DNA of 64,000 nucleotides from Paraburkholderia sp. FT54 (GTDB taxonomy: Bacteria > Pseudomonadota > Gammaproteobacteria > Burkholderiales > Burkholderiaceae): assembly GCF_031585635.1 (NCBI RefSeq), contig NZ_CP134195.1, forward strand, positions 4,092,001 through 4,156,000, read 5' to 3'. Below are positions 46,857-58,604 of the stretch, one piece after another. Position 1 is the stretch's first letter; each line of letters begins with the position of its first letter. Both the position numbers and the translations under genes were made by a program. The notes under the pieces were generated by a model that saw nothing but the letters and a program-made list of their open reading frames with translations, ran no database searches and was not told where the DNA came from.

Positions 46857-48247
46857 GCGATGCCCATCCAGTCGCGCGCCCCTTCCAGCAAAGGTTGTTG
46901 TGTCGATGCGCTCAGCAAGGCGCCACGCGCGTCGGTGATCTGCATCGACTCCAGCCATTCTTCGAACTCCGGCGCGCGGCGCAAACCGAGTACATCGCGC
47001 ACGTAAAGCGCGTCGTGGAAGGACGTGCTTTGATAGTTGAGCATGACGTCGTCAGCACCCGGAATGCCCATGATGAAGTTGATGCCCGCTACGCCGAGCA
47101 GCGTGAGCAGGTTGTCCATGTCGTCCTGATCGGCTTCGGCGTGGTTCGTGTAGCAAATGTCGCAACCCATCGGCACACCGAGCAGCTTGCCGCAGAAGTG
47201 ATCTTCGAGACCAGCACGCGTGATCTGTTTGCCGTCGTACAGATACTCCGGGCCGATAAAACCGACCACTGTGTTCACCAGGAACGGATTGAACTTGCGC
47301 GCGACTGCGTAGGCGCGCACTTCGCACGTCTGCTGGTCCACGCCGAAATGCGCATCCGCCGACAAAGCGCTTCCCTGACCGGTTTCGAAGTACATCAGGT
47401 TATGGCCGACCGTACCGCGTTTCAGTGACAGTCCCGCTTCATACGCTTCCTGCAGCAGCGCGAGCGAAATGCCGAAGCCCGCGTTCGCTTTCTCCGTGCC
47501 CGCAATCGACTGAAACACCAGATCGACCGGCGCGCCTTTTTCGATTGCGGCAATTGTGTTCGTGACGTGGGTCAGCACGCACGATTGCGTCGGCACCTGA
47601 TAGCGTTGGCGGAAATCGTCGATCATCAGCAACAGCTTGGTGATCGCCGCGAGATTGTCGCTCGCCGGGTTGATGCCGATCATCGCGTCGCCGCAGCCGT
47701 ACATCAGGCCGTCGAGCATGGAAGCGGCGATGCCTTTGACGTCGTCGGTCGGATGATTCGGTTGCAAACGCACCGACATATGCCCCGGTAGACCAACCGT
47801 ATTGCGAAAGCGCGTAATCACTGGACGCTTACGCGCCGCCCCGATCAGATCCTGATTGCGCATCAGCTTGGACACCGCCGCGACCATCTCCGGCGTCAGG
47901 CCCGCGGTGATACGCGTGAGCGCATCGGAATCGGTTGTGGTGCTCAGCAGCCAGTTGCGAAAGTCACCGACCGTGAGGTGAGCAATCTCGGCGAACGCCT
48001 GCGGCGAATGATCGTCGATCACGAGACGCGTGACTTCGTCGCTTTCGTAGGGAATCAGCGCTTCGTTGAGGAAGGTGCGCAGCGGCACCTGCGCGAGCGC
48101 CATCTTGGCCGCGACGCGTTCTTCCTCGCTCGCGGCCGCCACGCCCGCGAGCTGATCGCCGGAACGTTGCGGACTCGCTTTCGCCAACAAGGTCTTCAGG
48201 TCGGCAAAGCGATACGTGCGGCTGCCGATCGTTTCGGTGTAGCTCAT
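46853..48247 (-). CDS. eutB: Ethanolamine ammonia-lyase large subunit
   Basis: EutB is the catalytic TIM-barrel subunit that binds the substrate and adenosylcobalamin with EutC. The 464-residue protein matches the family in length. Recognisable segments are NPASDNLAAI, ILTHV-like VLTHVTNTIAAIEKGAPVDLVFQSIAGTEKAN, and QGSALSADAHFGVDQQT. It lies between eat (43 bases upstream) and eutC (4-base overlap) on the minus strand. No eut microcompartment shell genes are nearby. Confidence 0.96.
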   Translation of the reverse strand: MSYTETIGSRTYRFADLKTLLAKASPQRSGDQLAGVAAASEEERVAAKMALAQVPLRTFLNEALIPYESDEVTRLVIDDHSPQAFAEIAHLTVGDFRNWLLSTTTDSDALTRITAGLTPEMVAAVSKLMRNQDLIGAARKRPVITRFRNTVGLPGHMSVRLQPNHPTDDVKGIAASMLDGLMYGCGDAMIGINPASDNLAAITKLLLMIDDFRQRYQVPTQSCVLTHVTNTIAAIEKGAPVDLVFQSIAGTEKANAGFGISLALLQEAYEAGLSLKRGTVGHNLMYFETGQGSALSADAHFGVDQQTCEVRAYAVARKFNPFLVNTVVGFIGPEYLYDGKQITRAGLEDHFCGKLLGVPMGCDICYTNHAEADQDDMDNLLTLLGVAGINFIMGIPGADDVMLNYQSTSFHDALYVRDVLGLRRAPEFEEWLESMQITDARGALLSASTQQPLLEGARDWMGIA

Positions 48248-48290
48248 CTTTACGACTCCATCGCCGCTGCTCGCGCAGCGGCTCGATCCG

Positions 48291-49694
48291 TCATTCCTCG
48301 AGCAAGGCGTCCGCCGGCGCGGCTTCGCGTTGATTGCGCGTCATCAGGAAGTAGACGTAGCCCAGCGCGAGAAAGATTGCGAACACGATCGCCACCAGAA
48401 AATTGAAGTAGACCATCGTCGCCAGACAAATGACCGCGGCCACCAGTGCGAACGCCGGAAAGACCGGAAACAGCGGCGCGCGGAACGGGCGCTCCATGTC
48501 CGGCTCGGCGCGGCGCAGCTTGAACAGCGACAACATGCTGATGATATACATCACGATAGCGCCAAATACCGACATCGTCACGATGTTCGCCGTCAGCGTC
48601 TGGCCGCCGAACTGAATCAGCTCGTCGCTGTAGATCGCCGCGATGCCGACCACGCCGCCCGCGATGATCGCGCGATGCGGCGTCTTGAAGCGCGGATGCA
48701 CTTTCGAGAGCCACTCCGGCAGATAGCCGGCGCGAGCCAGCGCGAAGATTTGCCGCGAATAGCCGAGGATGATGCCGTGAAACGACGCGACCAGTCCGAA
48801 CAGGCCGAGCCACACCAGCATATGCATCCAGCCGCTATGTTCGCCGACGATGAATTTCATCGCCTGCGGCAGCGGGTCGTTGATGTTCGACAGCTTGGTC
48901 CAGTCGCCTGCCGCGCCGGCAAACACCATCACGCCGATCGCGAGCACCACGAGCGTCAGAATGCCGGCGACGTAGGCAATCGGAATCGAGCGCTTCGGGT
49001 TTTTGGCTTCTTCCGCAGCCATTGCCACGCCTTCGATCGCGAGGAAAAACCAGATGGCGAACGGAATCGCCGCGAACATGCCGTGAAACGAGCCCATGCT
49101 GAAGGTGTCGGCGCCGGACCAGCCGCCCTTTGTGAAATTCGACCACTGAAAGCCGGGCGAGACGACGCCCATGAAAACCAGCAGTTCGAAAATCGCGAGC
49201 AACGTCACACACAACTCGAACGCCGCGGCGATCTGCACGCCGACGATATTCAACGCCATGAAGATGAGATAGGCGCCCATCGCCGCGTGTTTCGGTTCGA
49301 GAGCGGGAAACTGCACGTGCAGGTACGCGCCGATGGCAAGCGCGATGGCCGGTGGCGCAAACACGAATTCGACCAACGTCGCCGCGCCGGCCAGATAGCC
49401 GCCGGTTGGACCAAAAGCGTGGCGAGCGTAGGCGAACGGGCCGCCCGCATGCGGAATCGACGTGGTGAGTTCGGTGAAACTGAAAATGAACGTCGTATAC
49501 ATCGCGGCAATGAAAATCGCCGTGATGACGAAGCCGAGCGTGCCGGCGCTCGCCCAGCCGTAGCTCCAGCCGAAATACTCGCCGGAGATCACGAGGCCGA
49601 CCGCGATGCCCCACAGTTGCCACGTGCCGAGCGTCTGCTTCAATTCGTGATGCGAGACTTTGCCGACGTGCTGATTCCTGGACTCTGATTTCAT
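48291..49694 (-). CDS. eat: Ethanolamine permease (APC family)
   Basis: A 467-residue polytopic membrane protein of the amino acid-polyamine-organocation superfamily with about 12 helices. The N-terminal ELKQTLGTWQLWGIAVGLVISGEYFGWSYGW is characteristic of ethanolamine permeases. The direct position before eutBC supports ethanolamine as substrate. The start at 49694 (MKSESRNQHVG) follows GGGAG; the longer frame upstream has no support. First gene of eat-eutB-eutC. Confidence 0.92.
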   Translation of the reverse strand: MKSESRNQHVGKVSHHELKQTLGTWQLWGIAVGLVISGEYFGWSYGWASAGTLGFVITAIFIAAMYTTFIFSFTELTTSIPHAGGPFAYARHAFGPTGGYLAGAATLVEFVFAPPAIALAIGAYLHVQFPALEPKHAAMGAYLIFMALNIVGVQIAAAFELCVTLLAIFELLVFMGVVSPGFQWSNFTKGGWSGADTFSMGSFHGMFAAIPFAIWFFLAIEGVAMAAEEAKNPKRSIPIAYVAGILTLVVLAIGVMVFAGAAGDWTKLSNINDPLPQAMKFIVGEHSGWMHMLVWLGLFGLVASFHGIILGYSRQIFALARAGYLPEWLSKVHPRFKTPHRAIIAGGVVGIAAIYSDELIQFGGQTLTANIVTMSVFGAIVMYIISMLSLFKLRRAEPDMERPFRAPLFPVFPAFALVAAVICLATMVYFNFLVAIVFAIFLALGYVYFLMTRNQREAAPADALLEE

Positions 49695-49968
49695 CGGACG
49701 CTCCCTGATGGTGCCGCCAGCTCGACGCCGCAAGGCTTTGCGGTGCATGGGCGGACGGGCTTCAGGCGATAGTAGTGAGCCATTATTCGAGGTGTTATCG
49801 AAATTCGGCAAAGTTCTGGGCGGCGTGGTGTCAATGGGCGCTTAATTGTGGATCGCGTTAACTGGGCATTTATTTGGGTGAAGTTCGCAGGATTTGGTAA
49901 ATGGGGACGTGGTACTTTCGTTCGCATCCATTCGACAATTTTTGTGGTCATTTTCTGTTCACTCAGCC

Positions 49969-50835
49969 ATGAATGAATCAGGTAATCGGGCTCGCTACGA
50001 AACCCGGCTCGGCCGCGTGCTCAATCATATTTACGATCATCTCGACGAGCCGCTCGACATCGATCGTCTGGCGGAAATTGCCTGTCTGTCGCCGTATCAC
50101 TGGCACCGGATTTATCAGGCGATGTATGGCGAAACGGTGGCTACGACGGTGCGGCGTTTGCGCTTGCATCGCGCGGCGGGCTATCTGGCGAACGGTTCGA
50201 TGCCGATTGCGGAGATCGCCGAACGCTCCGGCTACAGCAGCCTGCAATCTTTTTCCCGCACTTTTCGCGCGGCGTTCGGCATGCCGCCGGCGCAGTATCG
50301 CAAGCAAGGCACACATAGCCGGTTTCGGCCGGCGCTATCAGGAGACGATCAAATGACCATGCGTGAAGTAATGATCCGTCACGTGGAGCCGATGGACGTT
50401 TTGTCGGTGGATCACGTTGGACCGTATATGCAGATCGGCAAGGCGTTCGACGCGCTGTTCGGCTGGCTGGCGAAACATAATTTGCTCGCGGCGCAGATGC
50501 GCATGATCGGCGTTTATTACGATGATCCGGGTGTTGTTGCGGAGAGCGAGTTGCGGTCTAAGGCTGGCGTGTTGTTGCCGCATCCGGTTCAGGCATCCGT
50601 CACGGTGAGTGCGCCAGTTTCGGTGGCGCATGTGAGGGGTGGCGAGTACGCGGTGTTGCGGCATCAAGGGCCGTATAGCGATATGCGGGCTGCGTATGAT
50701 TGGTTGTACGGGACGTGGCTCGTGCAGTCCGGGCGCGAAGCGGCCGACGCGCCGGTGTTCGAGGAGTATCTGAATAGCCCGAAGGACACGGCGCCTGCTG
50801 ATCTGATCACGGAGATCTGTTTGCCGCTGGTTTGA
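49969..50835 (+). CDS. AraC-type regulator with GyrI-like effector domain
   Basis: A 288-residue protein with a domain order opposite to most AraC regulators. The double HTH is N-terminal (residues 12-112: VLNHIYDHLDEPLDIDRLAEIACLS; PIAEIAERSGYSSLQSFSRTF). A GyrI/SbmC-like domain fills residues about 130-288 (VDHVGPYMQIGKAF, VAHVRGGEYAVLRHQGPY). Rob and related small-molecule-responsive activators are built this way. Ligand and targets are unknown. Start at 49969 chosen because the HTH begins soon after. It is divergent from eat, with 274 bases between them. Confidence 0.85.
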   Translation: MNESGNRARYETRLGRVLNHIYDHLDEPLDIDRLAEIACLSPYHWHRIYQAMYGETVATTVRRLRLHRAAGYLANGSMPIAEIAERSGYSSLQSFSRTFRAAFGMPPAQYRKQGTHSRFRPALSGDDQMTMREVMIRHVEPMDVLSVDHVGPYMQIGKAFDALFGWLAKHNLLAAQMRMIGVYYDDPGVVAESELRSKAGVLLPHPVQASVTVSAPVSVAHVRGGEYAVLRHQGPYSDMRAAYDWLYGTWLVQSGREAADAPVFEEYLNSPKDTAPADLITEICLPLV

Positions 50836-50947
50836 GGGTTTGCGTGTCCGGTGCTCGCTTGTGCCGCGTGCTGTGCGGGTGGCTCTCTGTTTTTTATAGT
50901 CTTTGTATATGTATACGTAGTAATAGTTAACAAGCATCGCATCCTGC

Positions 50948-50956
50948 TGTGGATAA
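50948..50956 (-). promoter_or_regulatory. DnaA box
   Basis: The minus strand reads TTATCCACA, the exact consensus. It sits 12 bases right of the AT-rich stretch. Confidence 0.6.
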
Positions 50957-51131
50957 CTTGAAACTTCGTCTACGGATCAAGGCTCTGCGGAATCGATAAC
51001 CCTGCGAAGCGTGCGCGGACAGAAACACGGAGCCAGGGAAAACTTTTGTCCGACCTGACGACGCAGCGGTTTTATCAAAGTTTCACCCACAACGTGTCAG
51101 ACGGCTTGTACAAAAGTTGTCCAGAGGTGAC

Positions 51132-51140
51132 TGTGGATAA
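51132..51140 (-). promoter_or_regulatory. DnaA box
   Basis: A second exact TTATCCACA on the minus strand, same orientation as the first and 184 bases away. Confidence 0.6.
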
Positions 51141-51501
51141 GTGCGTGGGCGTGGGCGTGGTGTGGTCTGGTGAAACCGCCGTGCTTCGGTTCACCGCGAG
51201 CGCGTTCTTTTTCGGCGCCTTTGCGTGGCGCGACTGTCAGATTGTCGCGGCGCAGCCAGCGTGAAAAATCGCTTCGTTGTACCGATGCGTTGACAGGCTG
51301 GAGGCGGCTCGCCTATCGTCGCAACGCGGGACGGCTGGTCAAGCATGCCTGGATGCAAGGCTCATAGGTTCCGGGCACTACGGGGCTACCCCGTGGATCA
51401 ACACTACTCCGCAGTTCGTCGCATGAGCTTCAGTTGCGCGTTGCGCAAGCGCGCTCACGCAGCACAAGACGCGTTGACTGGCCGCCCCGCCCTCCTTTGC
51501 T

Positions 51502-51933
51502 ATGTCCTTATCTTCCCTGCAACACATCACCTACGCGATTGCCGATGCAATGCTGGCTGGTCCGCCTGAGGCCGCCGGAATGGTCGAGCGCATGACGCTC
51601 GTACTGGGCGAGGCCGCCGATTGGATGAACGGGTTGGCGCGCCATGTGGTGAAGCGATTTGGTGCGCGATGGGATAGCGTTAGGCGCAAAGAACTGTCGG
51701 TGGTCGTGGCCGGGATGCCGGGTTTCGTATCCGCTTGGCGCAGCGAGCAACCACCGAGAGTGGTTCGCGTGTTGACGCGGCCACCTTTTCAGCGACCACC
51801 CCCGCCGTGGTTGCGCGACGCGGCACTGCCCCAATTGCCGACCCTCAGTGATCTGGCCACATGGCTGCAAGTCGAGGCGGACGAATTGGACTGGTTTGCC
51901 GATCGCTGGCGCGTGCCTGCAGCCGGTTCGCAC
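51502..51933 (+). pseudogene. N-terminal remnant of a retron-type reverse transcriptase
   Basis: The reading frame from the ATG at 51502 gives about 140 residues (MSLSSLQHITYAIADAMLAG...). It ends with LPTLSDLATWLQVEADELDWFADR, which resembles the segment just before the catalytic domain of retron-type reverse transcriptases of beta-proteobacteria and myxobacteria (LxxLAxWLGLTPxELDWFAD). Right after this the frame runs into the antisense of gyrB, whose stop is at 51934. No palm-domain motif such as YxDD follows. The relic is therefore truncated and cannot be active. Identification rests on remembered family similarity. If wrong, this is a short unknown frame. Confidence 0.5.
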
Positions 51934-54453
<2,520 letters not shown>

Positions 54454-54464
54454 TCAAATCACCA

Positions 54465-54496
54465 TAAAAACGCCAAAGGGGCGCTGCGCCCCTTGG
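54465..54496 (-). terminator. Hairpin between dnaN and gyrB (terminator or attenuator)
   Basis: Arms 54473-54483 and 54487-54496 (CCAA-GGGGCG pairing with CGCCCC-TTGG, one bulged A) form a GC-rich hairpin. On the minus strand it is followed after two bases by TTTTT. It could reduce read-through from dnaN into gyrB. Confidence 0.6.
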
Positions 54497-54519
54497 TGTG
54501 TTCTTTGGTTTTGGACGCG

Positions 54520-55623
54520 TTAGATGCGCATCGGCATGACGACGTACTTGAATTCGTCGTTCTCGGGAATCGTGATCAACGCGCTGGAGCTGGCGTCACC
54601 CAGGCTCACTTGCAACGTGTCGACCTTCAGGTTCGCGAGCACGTCGAGCAGATACGTGACGTTGAACCCGATATCGACGCTGTCGCCGTCGTATGCGATT
54701 TCCAGTTCTTCCTGCGCCTCTTCCTGATCGGCGTTGGTCGACATGATCTTCAACTGGCCCGGCTCGATGATGCAGCGCACGCCCTTGAATTTGTCCGAGG
54801 TCAGAATCGCGGCGCGTTGCAGCGAGCGCTGCAGTTCTTCACGGCCGATCACGAACTGATTCTTGTGCGACTTCGGAATCACGCGCTGGAAGTCGGGGAA
54901 TTTGCCTTCCACCAGCTTCGACACCAGTTCGACCTGGCCGAACGTGAACTTGACCTGCGTCTGCGCGATGTCGATCTTCAGCGTGTCGTCGATGTCTTCC
55001 AGCAGACGCTGGAGTTCCAGAATCGTCTTGCGCGGAATGATCACTTCCTGACGCTGGAACGAGCCTTCGATCTTCATGGACGAGAACGCCAGACGGTGGC
55101 CGTCCGTCGCGACCGCCATCAACTGGTCACCGTCCACCACCAGCAGCATGCCGTTCAGGTAGTAGCGGATGTCCTGCTGGGCCATCGAAAAATGGACCAT
55201 GCCGAGCAACTGGCGGAACGTCTTCTGGGGAACCACGAGGTTCGCGCCGTAGTCTTTAGCTTGCGTGACCGTCGGGAATTCGTCCGCGGCGAGCGTTTGC
55301 AGCGCAAAGCGGCTCTTGCCGGATTGCACAGTCAGACGCTTGTCGTTCAGCGTGAGCGTGACCTGCCCGTCGGGCATGGCGCGCAGAATGTCGAGGAGCT
55401 TTCTCGCTGCCACCGTGGTCGCCACCGAATCGCCGCCCACGCCGAAATCGGCACGCGTGGTGATCTGCAACTCGAGGTCGGTGGACAGGAACGACACGTC
55501 AGGGCCGTTCTTGGTAATCAGCAAATTGGCGAGGATCGGCAACGTATGGCGGCGTTCGACGATGCCGCTCACGGTTTGCAGCGGCCTGAGGAGGTTATCG
55601 CGTTCGGTCTTGACCAGTTGCAT
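54520..55623 (-). CDS. dnaN: DNA polymerase III beta subunit (sliding clamp)
   Basis: DnaN dimerises into the ring clamp that tethers polymerase III. The 367-residue protein has the three repeated clamp domains. The N-terminus MQLVKTERDNLLRPLQTVSGIVERRHTLPIL and the C-terminal YVVMPMRI are the family's fixed ends. The ATG at 55623 is preferred over a frame extension of 19 codons. It lies 220 bases downstream of dnaA on the same strand. Confidence 0.98.
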   Translation of the reverse strand: MQLVKTERDNLLRPLQTVSGIVERRHTLPILANLLITKNGPDVSFLSTDLELQITTRADFGVGGDSVATTVAARKLLDILRAMPDGQVTLTLNDKRLTVQSGKSRFALQTLAADEFPTVTQAKDYGANLVVPQKTFRQLLGMVHFSMAQQDIRYYLNGMLLVVDGDQLMAVATDGHRLAFSSMKIEGSFQRQEVIIPRKTILELQRLLEDIDDTLKIDIAQTQVKFTFGQVELVSKLVEGKFPDFQRVIPKSHKNQFVIGREELQRSLQRAAILTSDKFKGVRCIIEPGQLKIMSTNADQEEAQEELEIAYDGDSVDIGFNVTYLLDVLANLKVDTLQVSLGDASSSALITIPENDEFKYVVMPMRI

Positions 55624-55843
55624 AGAGTTCCTTCGTTGATATAACGGCCTGCGCGCCTTGCCAGGACAGCTTTCCAGCACGCAGCCGTGGCTCCCCGCCG
55701 GCGCTACGCAGCGCCTGTCACGGCGTGAAATCCGCCCGCGGCCGCCGGGCGGTTAAACCTGTATTGTGCCTGAAAACGGAACCGCCTCACTAAAATGGGG
55801 GCGAGTTTGGAAATAAACAGGTCGTTTTTTCCAGACAGACCGC

Positions 55844-57466
55844 TCAGCCCTTCAGCGTCTGCTCCAGAACGTGCAGTTCGTGATTCAGTTGCGCGTCCTT
55901 GCTGCGCTCATCGGCGATTTTGCGCACCGCGTGCAGCACCGTGGTGTGGTCGCGCCCGCCGAACAGCTCGCCGATTTCCGGCAAACTCTTCTGGGTCAGC
56001 TCTTTCGCCAGATACATGGCGATCTGCCGCGGCCGCGCGATGTTCGCGGGACGCTTCTTCGAATACATGTCCGCGACCTTGATGCTGTAGAAATCCGCAA
56101 CAGTCTTCTGGATGTTTTCCACCGAAATCTGCCGGTTCTGCACCGTCAGCAGGTCTTTCAGCGCTTCCTTGGTCAGCTCGATGGTGATTTCGCGGCCGTG
56201 GAACTTCGAATACGCGAGGATCTTGCGCAGCGCGCCTTCGAGCTCACGCACGTTCGAACGCAAGTGTTTCGCGACGAAGAACGCGACGTCCTCATTCAGG
56301 CTCACGAACTCGGATTGCGCCTTGCGCATCAGAATCGCGACGCGCATTTCCAGCTCGGGCGGCTCGATCGCCACGGTCAGGCCGGAGTCGAAGCGCGAGA
56401 TCAGGCGGTCGTCGATACCCGAAATTTCCTTCGGATACGTGTCGCTGGTGATGATCACCTGCGCCTTGTTGGCAACCAGCGCCTCGAACGCGTAGAAGAA
56501 TTCCTCTTGTGTGCGCGATTTGCCCGAGAAGAATTGAATATCGTCGATCAGCAGCAGATCGAGCGAGTGGTAGTAGCGCTTGAAGTCGTCGAACGCCTTG
56601 CGCTGGTAGGCCTTCACCACGTCGGACACATATTGTTCCGCGTGGATGTAGCGAATCCGCGCGCCGGCCTTGTCCATCAAGAGCTGGTTGCCGATGGCGT
56701 GGATCAGGTGAGTCTTGCCCAGACCCACGCCGCCATACAGAAACAACGGGTTGTACGAGATGCCGGGATTGTCCGCGACCTGAATCGCAGCGGCGCGCGC
56801 CAGCTGATTGGCCTTACCGGTCACGAAATTGTCGAAGGTCAGAACCGGGTTCAGCTTGGAACGCTCGTACATCGAGTCGTTTTCGCCGCTGTTCGCGTTC
56901 GAACCCGCGCTTTGCCCCGGACGCCACGTGCGGCGGGCAGCCGCGGCTTCGTTCGCGTCGAGGCTGGGGAGATCGAGATCGGCGGAGTCCTCCGCTGCGG
57001 CACGTGCGTTCGCGTTTTGTTCAGCTGCCGCGCGGGCATTCGCGTTGAGGTTGGCCATCGCGCTGTTTGCGCCGTTCGTGCGCGCGGCCTGCGCCGCTTG
57101 CACTGCGCCGACGGCTGCGTCCACGGCAGCGCCATTGCCGGCGCTACCGCCCATCGAATGAGGCGCGGAAGCCGGGCGCGATGGCGCCGGTGCGGCTGCC
57201 GCAGGGGCGCGCATGCCCGCTTTCGGATCCAGCACGAATTGGACATCGACCGGGGCATGCCAGAAATCGCGAGCCATATCCGCGATACGGCCGGAGAACT
57301 GGCTCTTGACCCAGTCGAGCTTGAAACGGTTCGGCGCAGCGATGCTAAGCGTGTTCGCAGCGGCGTCGAAGGCGACCGGGGCCAACGGTTTGATCCACGT
57401 CACGTACTGCTGGGGCGTCAGCTCACGCTCCAGCAATGCGGAACAGTGTTGCCAGAAATCGTTCAT
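55844..57466 (-). CDS. dnaA: Chromosomal replication initiator DnaA
   Basis: DnaA opens the origin. The 540-residue protein has domain I ([25 protein letters not shown]), a long Ala/Asn-rich domain II linker (about residues 85-195) and the AAA+ domain III with Walker [10 protein letters not shown] and Walker [10 protein letters not shown]. Domain IV ends with the DNA-binding signature [15 protein letters not shown]. The linker contains a tandem NANARAAAE repeat. The frame extends 60 codons upstream, but MNDFWQ is the conserved start. First gene of dnaA-dnaN-gyrB, divergent from rpmH. Confidence 0.98.
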   Translation of the reverse strand: MNDFWQHCSALLERELTPQQYVTWIKPLAPVAFDAAANTLSIAAPNRFKLDWVKSQFSGRIADMARDFWHAPVDVQFVLDPKAGMRAPAAAAPAPSRPASAPHSMGGSAGNGAAVDAAVGAVQAAQAARTNGANSAMANLNANARAAAEQNANARAAAEDSADLDLPSLDANEAAAARRTWRPGQSAGSNANSGENDSMYERSKLNPVLTFDNFVTGKANQLARAAAIQVADNPGISYNPLFLYGGVGLGKTHLIHAIGNQLLMDKAGARIRYIHAEQYVSDVVKAYQRKAFDDFKRYYHSLDLLLIDDIQFFSGKSRTQEEFFYAFEALVANKAQVIITSDTYPKEISGIDDRLISRFDSGLTVAIEPPELEMRVAILMRKAQSEFVSLNEDVAFFVAKHLRSNVRELEGALRKILAYSKFHGREITIELTKEALKDLLTVQNRQISVENIQKTVADFYSIKVADMYSKKRPANIARPRQIAMYLAKELTQKSLPEIGELFGGRDHTTVLHAVRKIADERSKDAQLNHELHVLEQTLKG

Positions 57467-57664
57467 CGAGTTGCTGTCGTTATGGTGTGCACGGCGGTCG
57501 CCGCTGCCCCTGTCGCGCGCACGCAACAAGGCCCTGAGCAGCCAGGCGCAATGGCTCCAGGCGCTTTTGCCACAAGGGTTTGCGGCGCAAGCGAGCCGGA
57601 GCGGCGTGCAGGATTCTTGGGAAGTAAGGCGAGATTCTAACGCCAAAACGGACCCGCAAGGGAG

Positions 57665-57673
57665 TTATCCACA
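57665..57673 (+). promoter_or_regulatory. DnaA box upstream of dnaA
   Basis: Exact TTATCCACA on the plus strand, 199 bases upstream of the dnaA start. Such a box commonly serves in dnaA autoregulation. Confidence 0.65.
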
Positions 57674-57728
57674 GGGACCGATCACGAGGCTTGCTCCTCA
57701 TGGAGCCCGGCCGAACCAGGCTAAACTA

Positions 57729-57757
57729 TTGACGGTCAACGAAAAACCGGTTTAAAT
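57729..57757 (+). promoter_or_regulatory. Promoter of rpmH
   Basis: TTGACG (57729-57734) and TTAAAT (57752-57757) with a 17-base spacer, about 100 bases before the rpmH ATG. Confidence 0.65.
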
Positions 57758-57857
57758 AGCGGGTTCCGCGAAAACCAATTCTGTAAACGCCCGGCCATTG
57801 CCGCTTCAGCGATGATCGTGCGGTTAATTTTCGATCAGTCGATCAAGTGAGAGCAAC

Positions 57858-57992
57858 ATGAAACGTACTTACCAACCTTCCGTTACCCGTCGCAAGCGCA
57901 CCCACGGCTTCCGCGTTCGCATGAAGACCGCAGGTGGCCGCAAGGTCATCAACGCACGTCGCGCGAAGGGCCGCAAGCGCCTCGCCATCTAA
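57858..57992 (+). CDS. rpmH: Ribosomal protein L34
   Basis: The 44-residue protein starts [20 protein letters not shown] and ends GRKRLAI, the nearly invariant L34 sequence, highly basic. It is the first gene of rpmH-rnpA-yidD-yidC, each close to the next. The ATG at 57858 follows GAGAGCAAC. It is very short but unmistakable. Confidence 0.98.
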
Positions 57993-58015
57993 GGCAGGCG
58001 TTGCACGCGACGCTT

Positions 58016-58489
58016 ATGCCGGGTAGTGAAGCGGGAGCGGCTGAAGCGCAGCAACAGGGCTCGGTTCCGTTGCGAGCGCAAGCCGCCTTCCCCAAAGCCG
58101 CAAGGCTGCTGAAAACGGATGAATTTTCATCCGTTTTTCGTTTGCGCCCGTGGCGCCGCACCGCGCACTTCGTGGTGTACGGCCGGCCCACCGGCAACGA
58201 AGCTCGCTTAGGCCTCGTGATCGGCAAGAAGTATGCGCCGCGCGCGGCCACGCGTAATCTGGTACGTCGAATCGCGCGTGAAGCCTTCCGGCTGCGTCGC
58301 GCGGAATTCGGCGGTTGGGATGTGCTGCTGCGTTTGCACACGCGCTTCGACAAGAAATCTTTGCCGAGCGCCTCGTCGCCGCCGTTGAGGGCGCTGTGCC
58401 GCAGCGAAATCGAGGCGCTGCTCGACAAGGCAGCGCGCGAGGTGACCCGTCGCGAGGCGCCGCCCGCGGAAGCGCCCAAGACGGAATGA
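58016..58489 (+). CDS. rnpA: Ribonuclease P protein component
   Basis: The protein cofactor of RNase P, which matures tRNA 5' ends. The core is clear: [47 protein letters not shown] with the RNR-type basic helix, and [11 protein letters not shown]. The start is uncertain: the ATG at 58016 gives 157 residues, while an in-frame TTG at 58001 would add five. Both give an unusual N-terminal extension of about 25 residues before the core. It lies 23 bases after rpmH and 115 bases before yidD. Confidence 0.93.
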   Translation: MPGSEAGAAEAQQQGSVPLRAQAAFPKAARLLKTDEFSSVFRLRPWRRTAHFVVYGRPTGNEARLGLVIGKKYAPRAATRNLVRRIAREAFRLRRAEFGGWDVLLRLHTRFDKKSLPSASSPPLRALCRSEIEALLDKAAREVTRREAPPAEAPKTE

Positions 58490-58604
58490 CGCTCAAGTGA
58501 CCGCCCGCTTTGCAGTTCAGGCAGCCGAAGCAGCTTTGGCAGCCGTGCTGCGCGGGCGTCGCCCGGTACTCCACGTTGCGCGGCGCTGTCCGGCCGCAAC
58601 AGCC

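Larger units (their letters stand above)
50836..51501. other. AT-rich, DnaA-box-bearing intergenic region near gyrB (candidate origin element)
   Basis: This 666-base region lacks a credible gene. It holds an AT-rich stretch at about 50884-50936 (TTTTTTATAG...GTATATGTATACG...AATAGTTAAC), two perfect DnaA boxes (separate entries), and weaker TTATC-like elements near 50993 and 51071. A 9-bp inverted repeat has arms AACTTTTGT (51041-51049) and ACAAAAGTT (51110-51118). A small hairpin CGGGG-CTA-CCCCG lies near 51380. An AT-rich segment beside DnaA boxes is the layout of an origin; this is inference. Confidence 0.45.
57467..57857. promoter_or_regulatory. dnaA/rpmH divergent intergenic region
   Basis: 391 bases between the dnaA and rpmH starts, holding one consensus DnaA box and the rpmH promoter (separate entries). 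The dnaA half (57467-57660) is GC-rich with no clear promoter pair. The single DnaA box fits autoregulation of dnaA better than a full origin. Confidence 0.5.

Noticed and set aside
57467..57857. The dnaA-rpmH gap as the main replication origin
   Set aside because: Only one consensus DnaA box and no marked AT-rich block; kept as a control region rather than an origin call.
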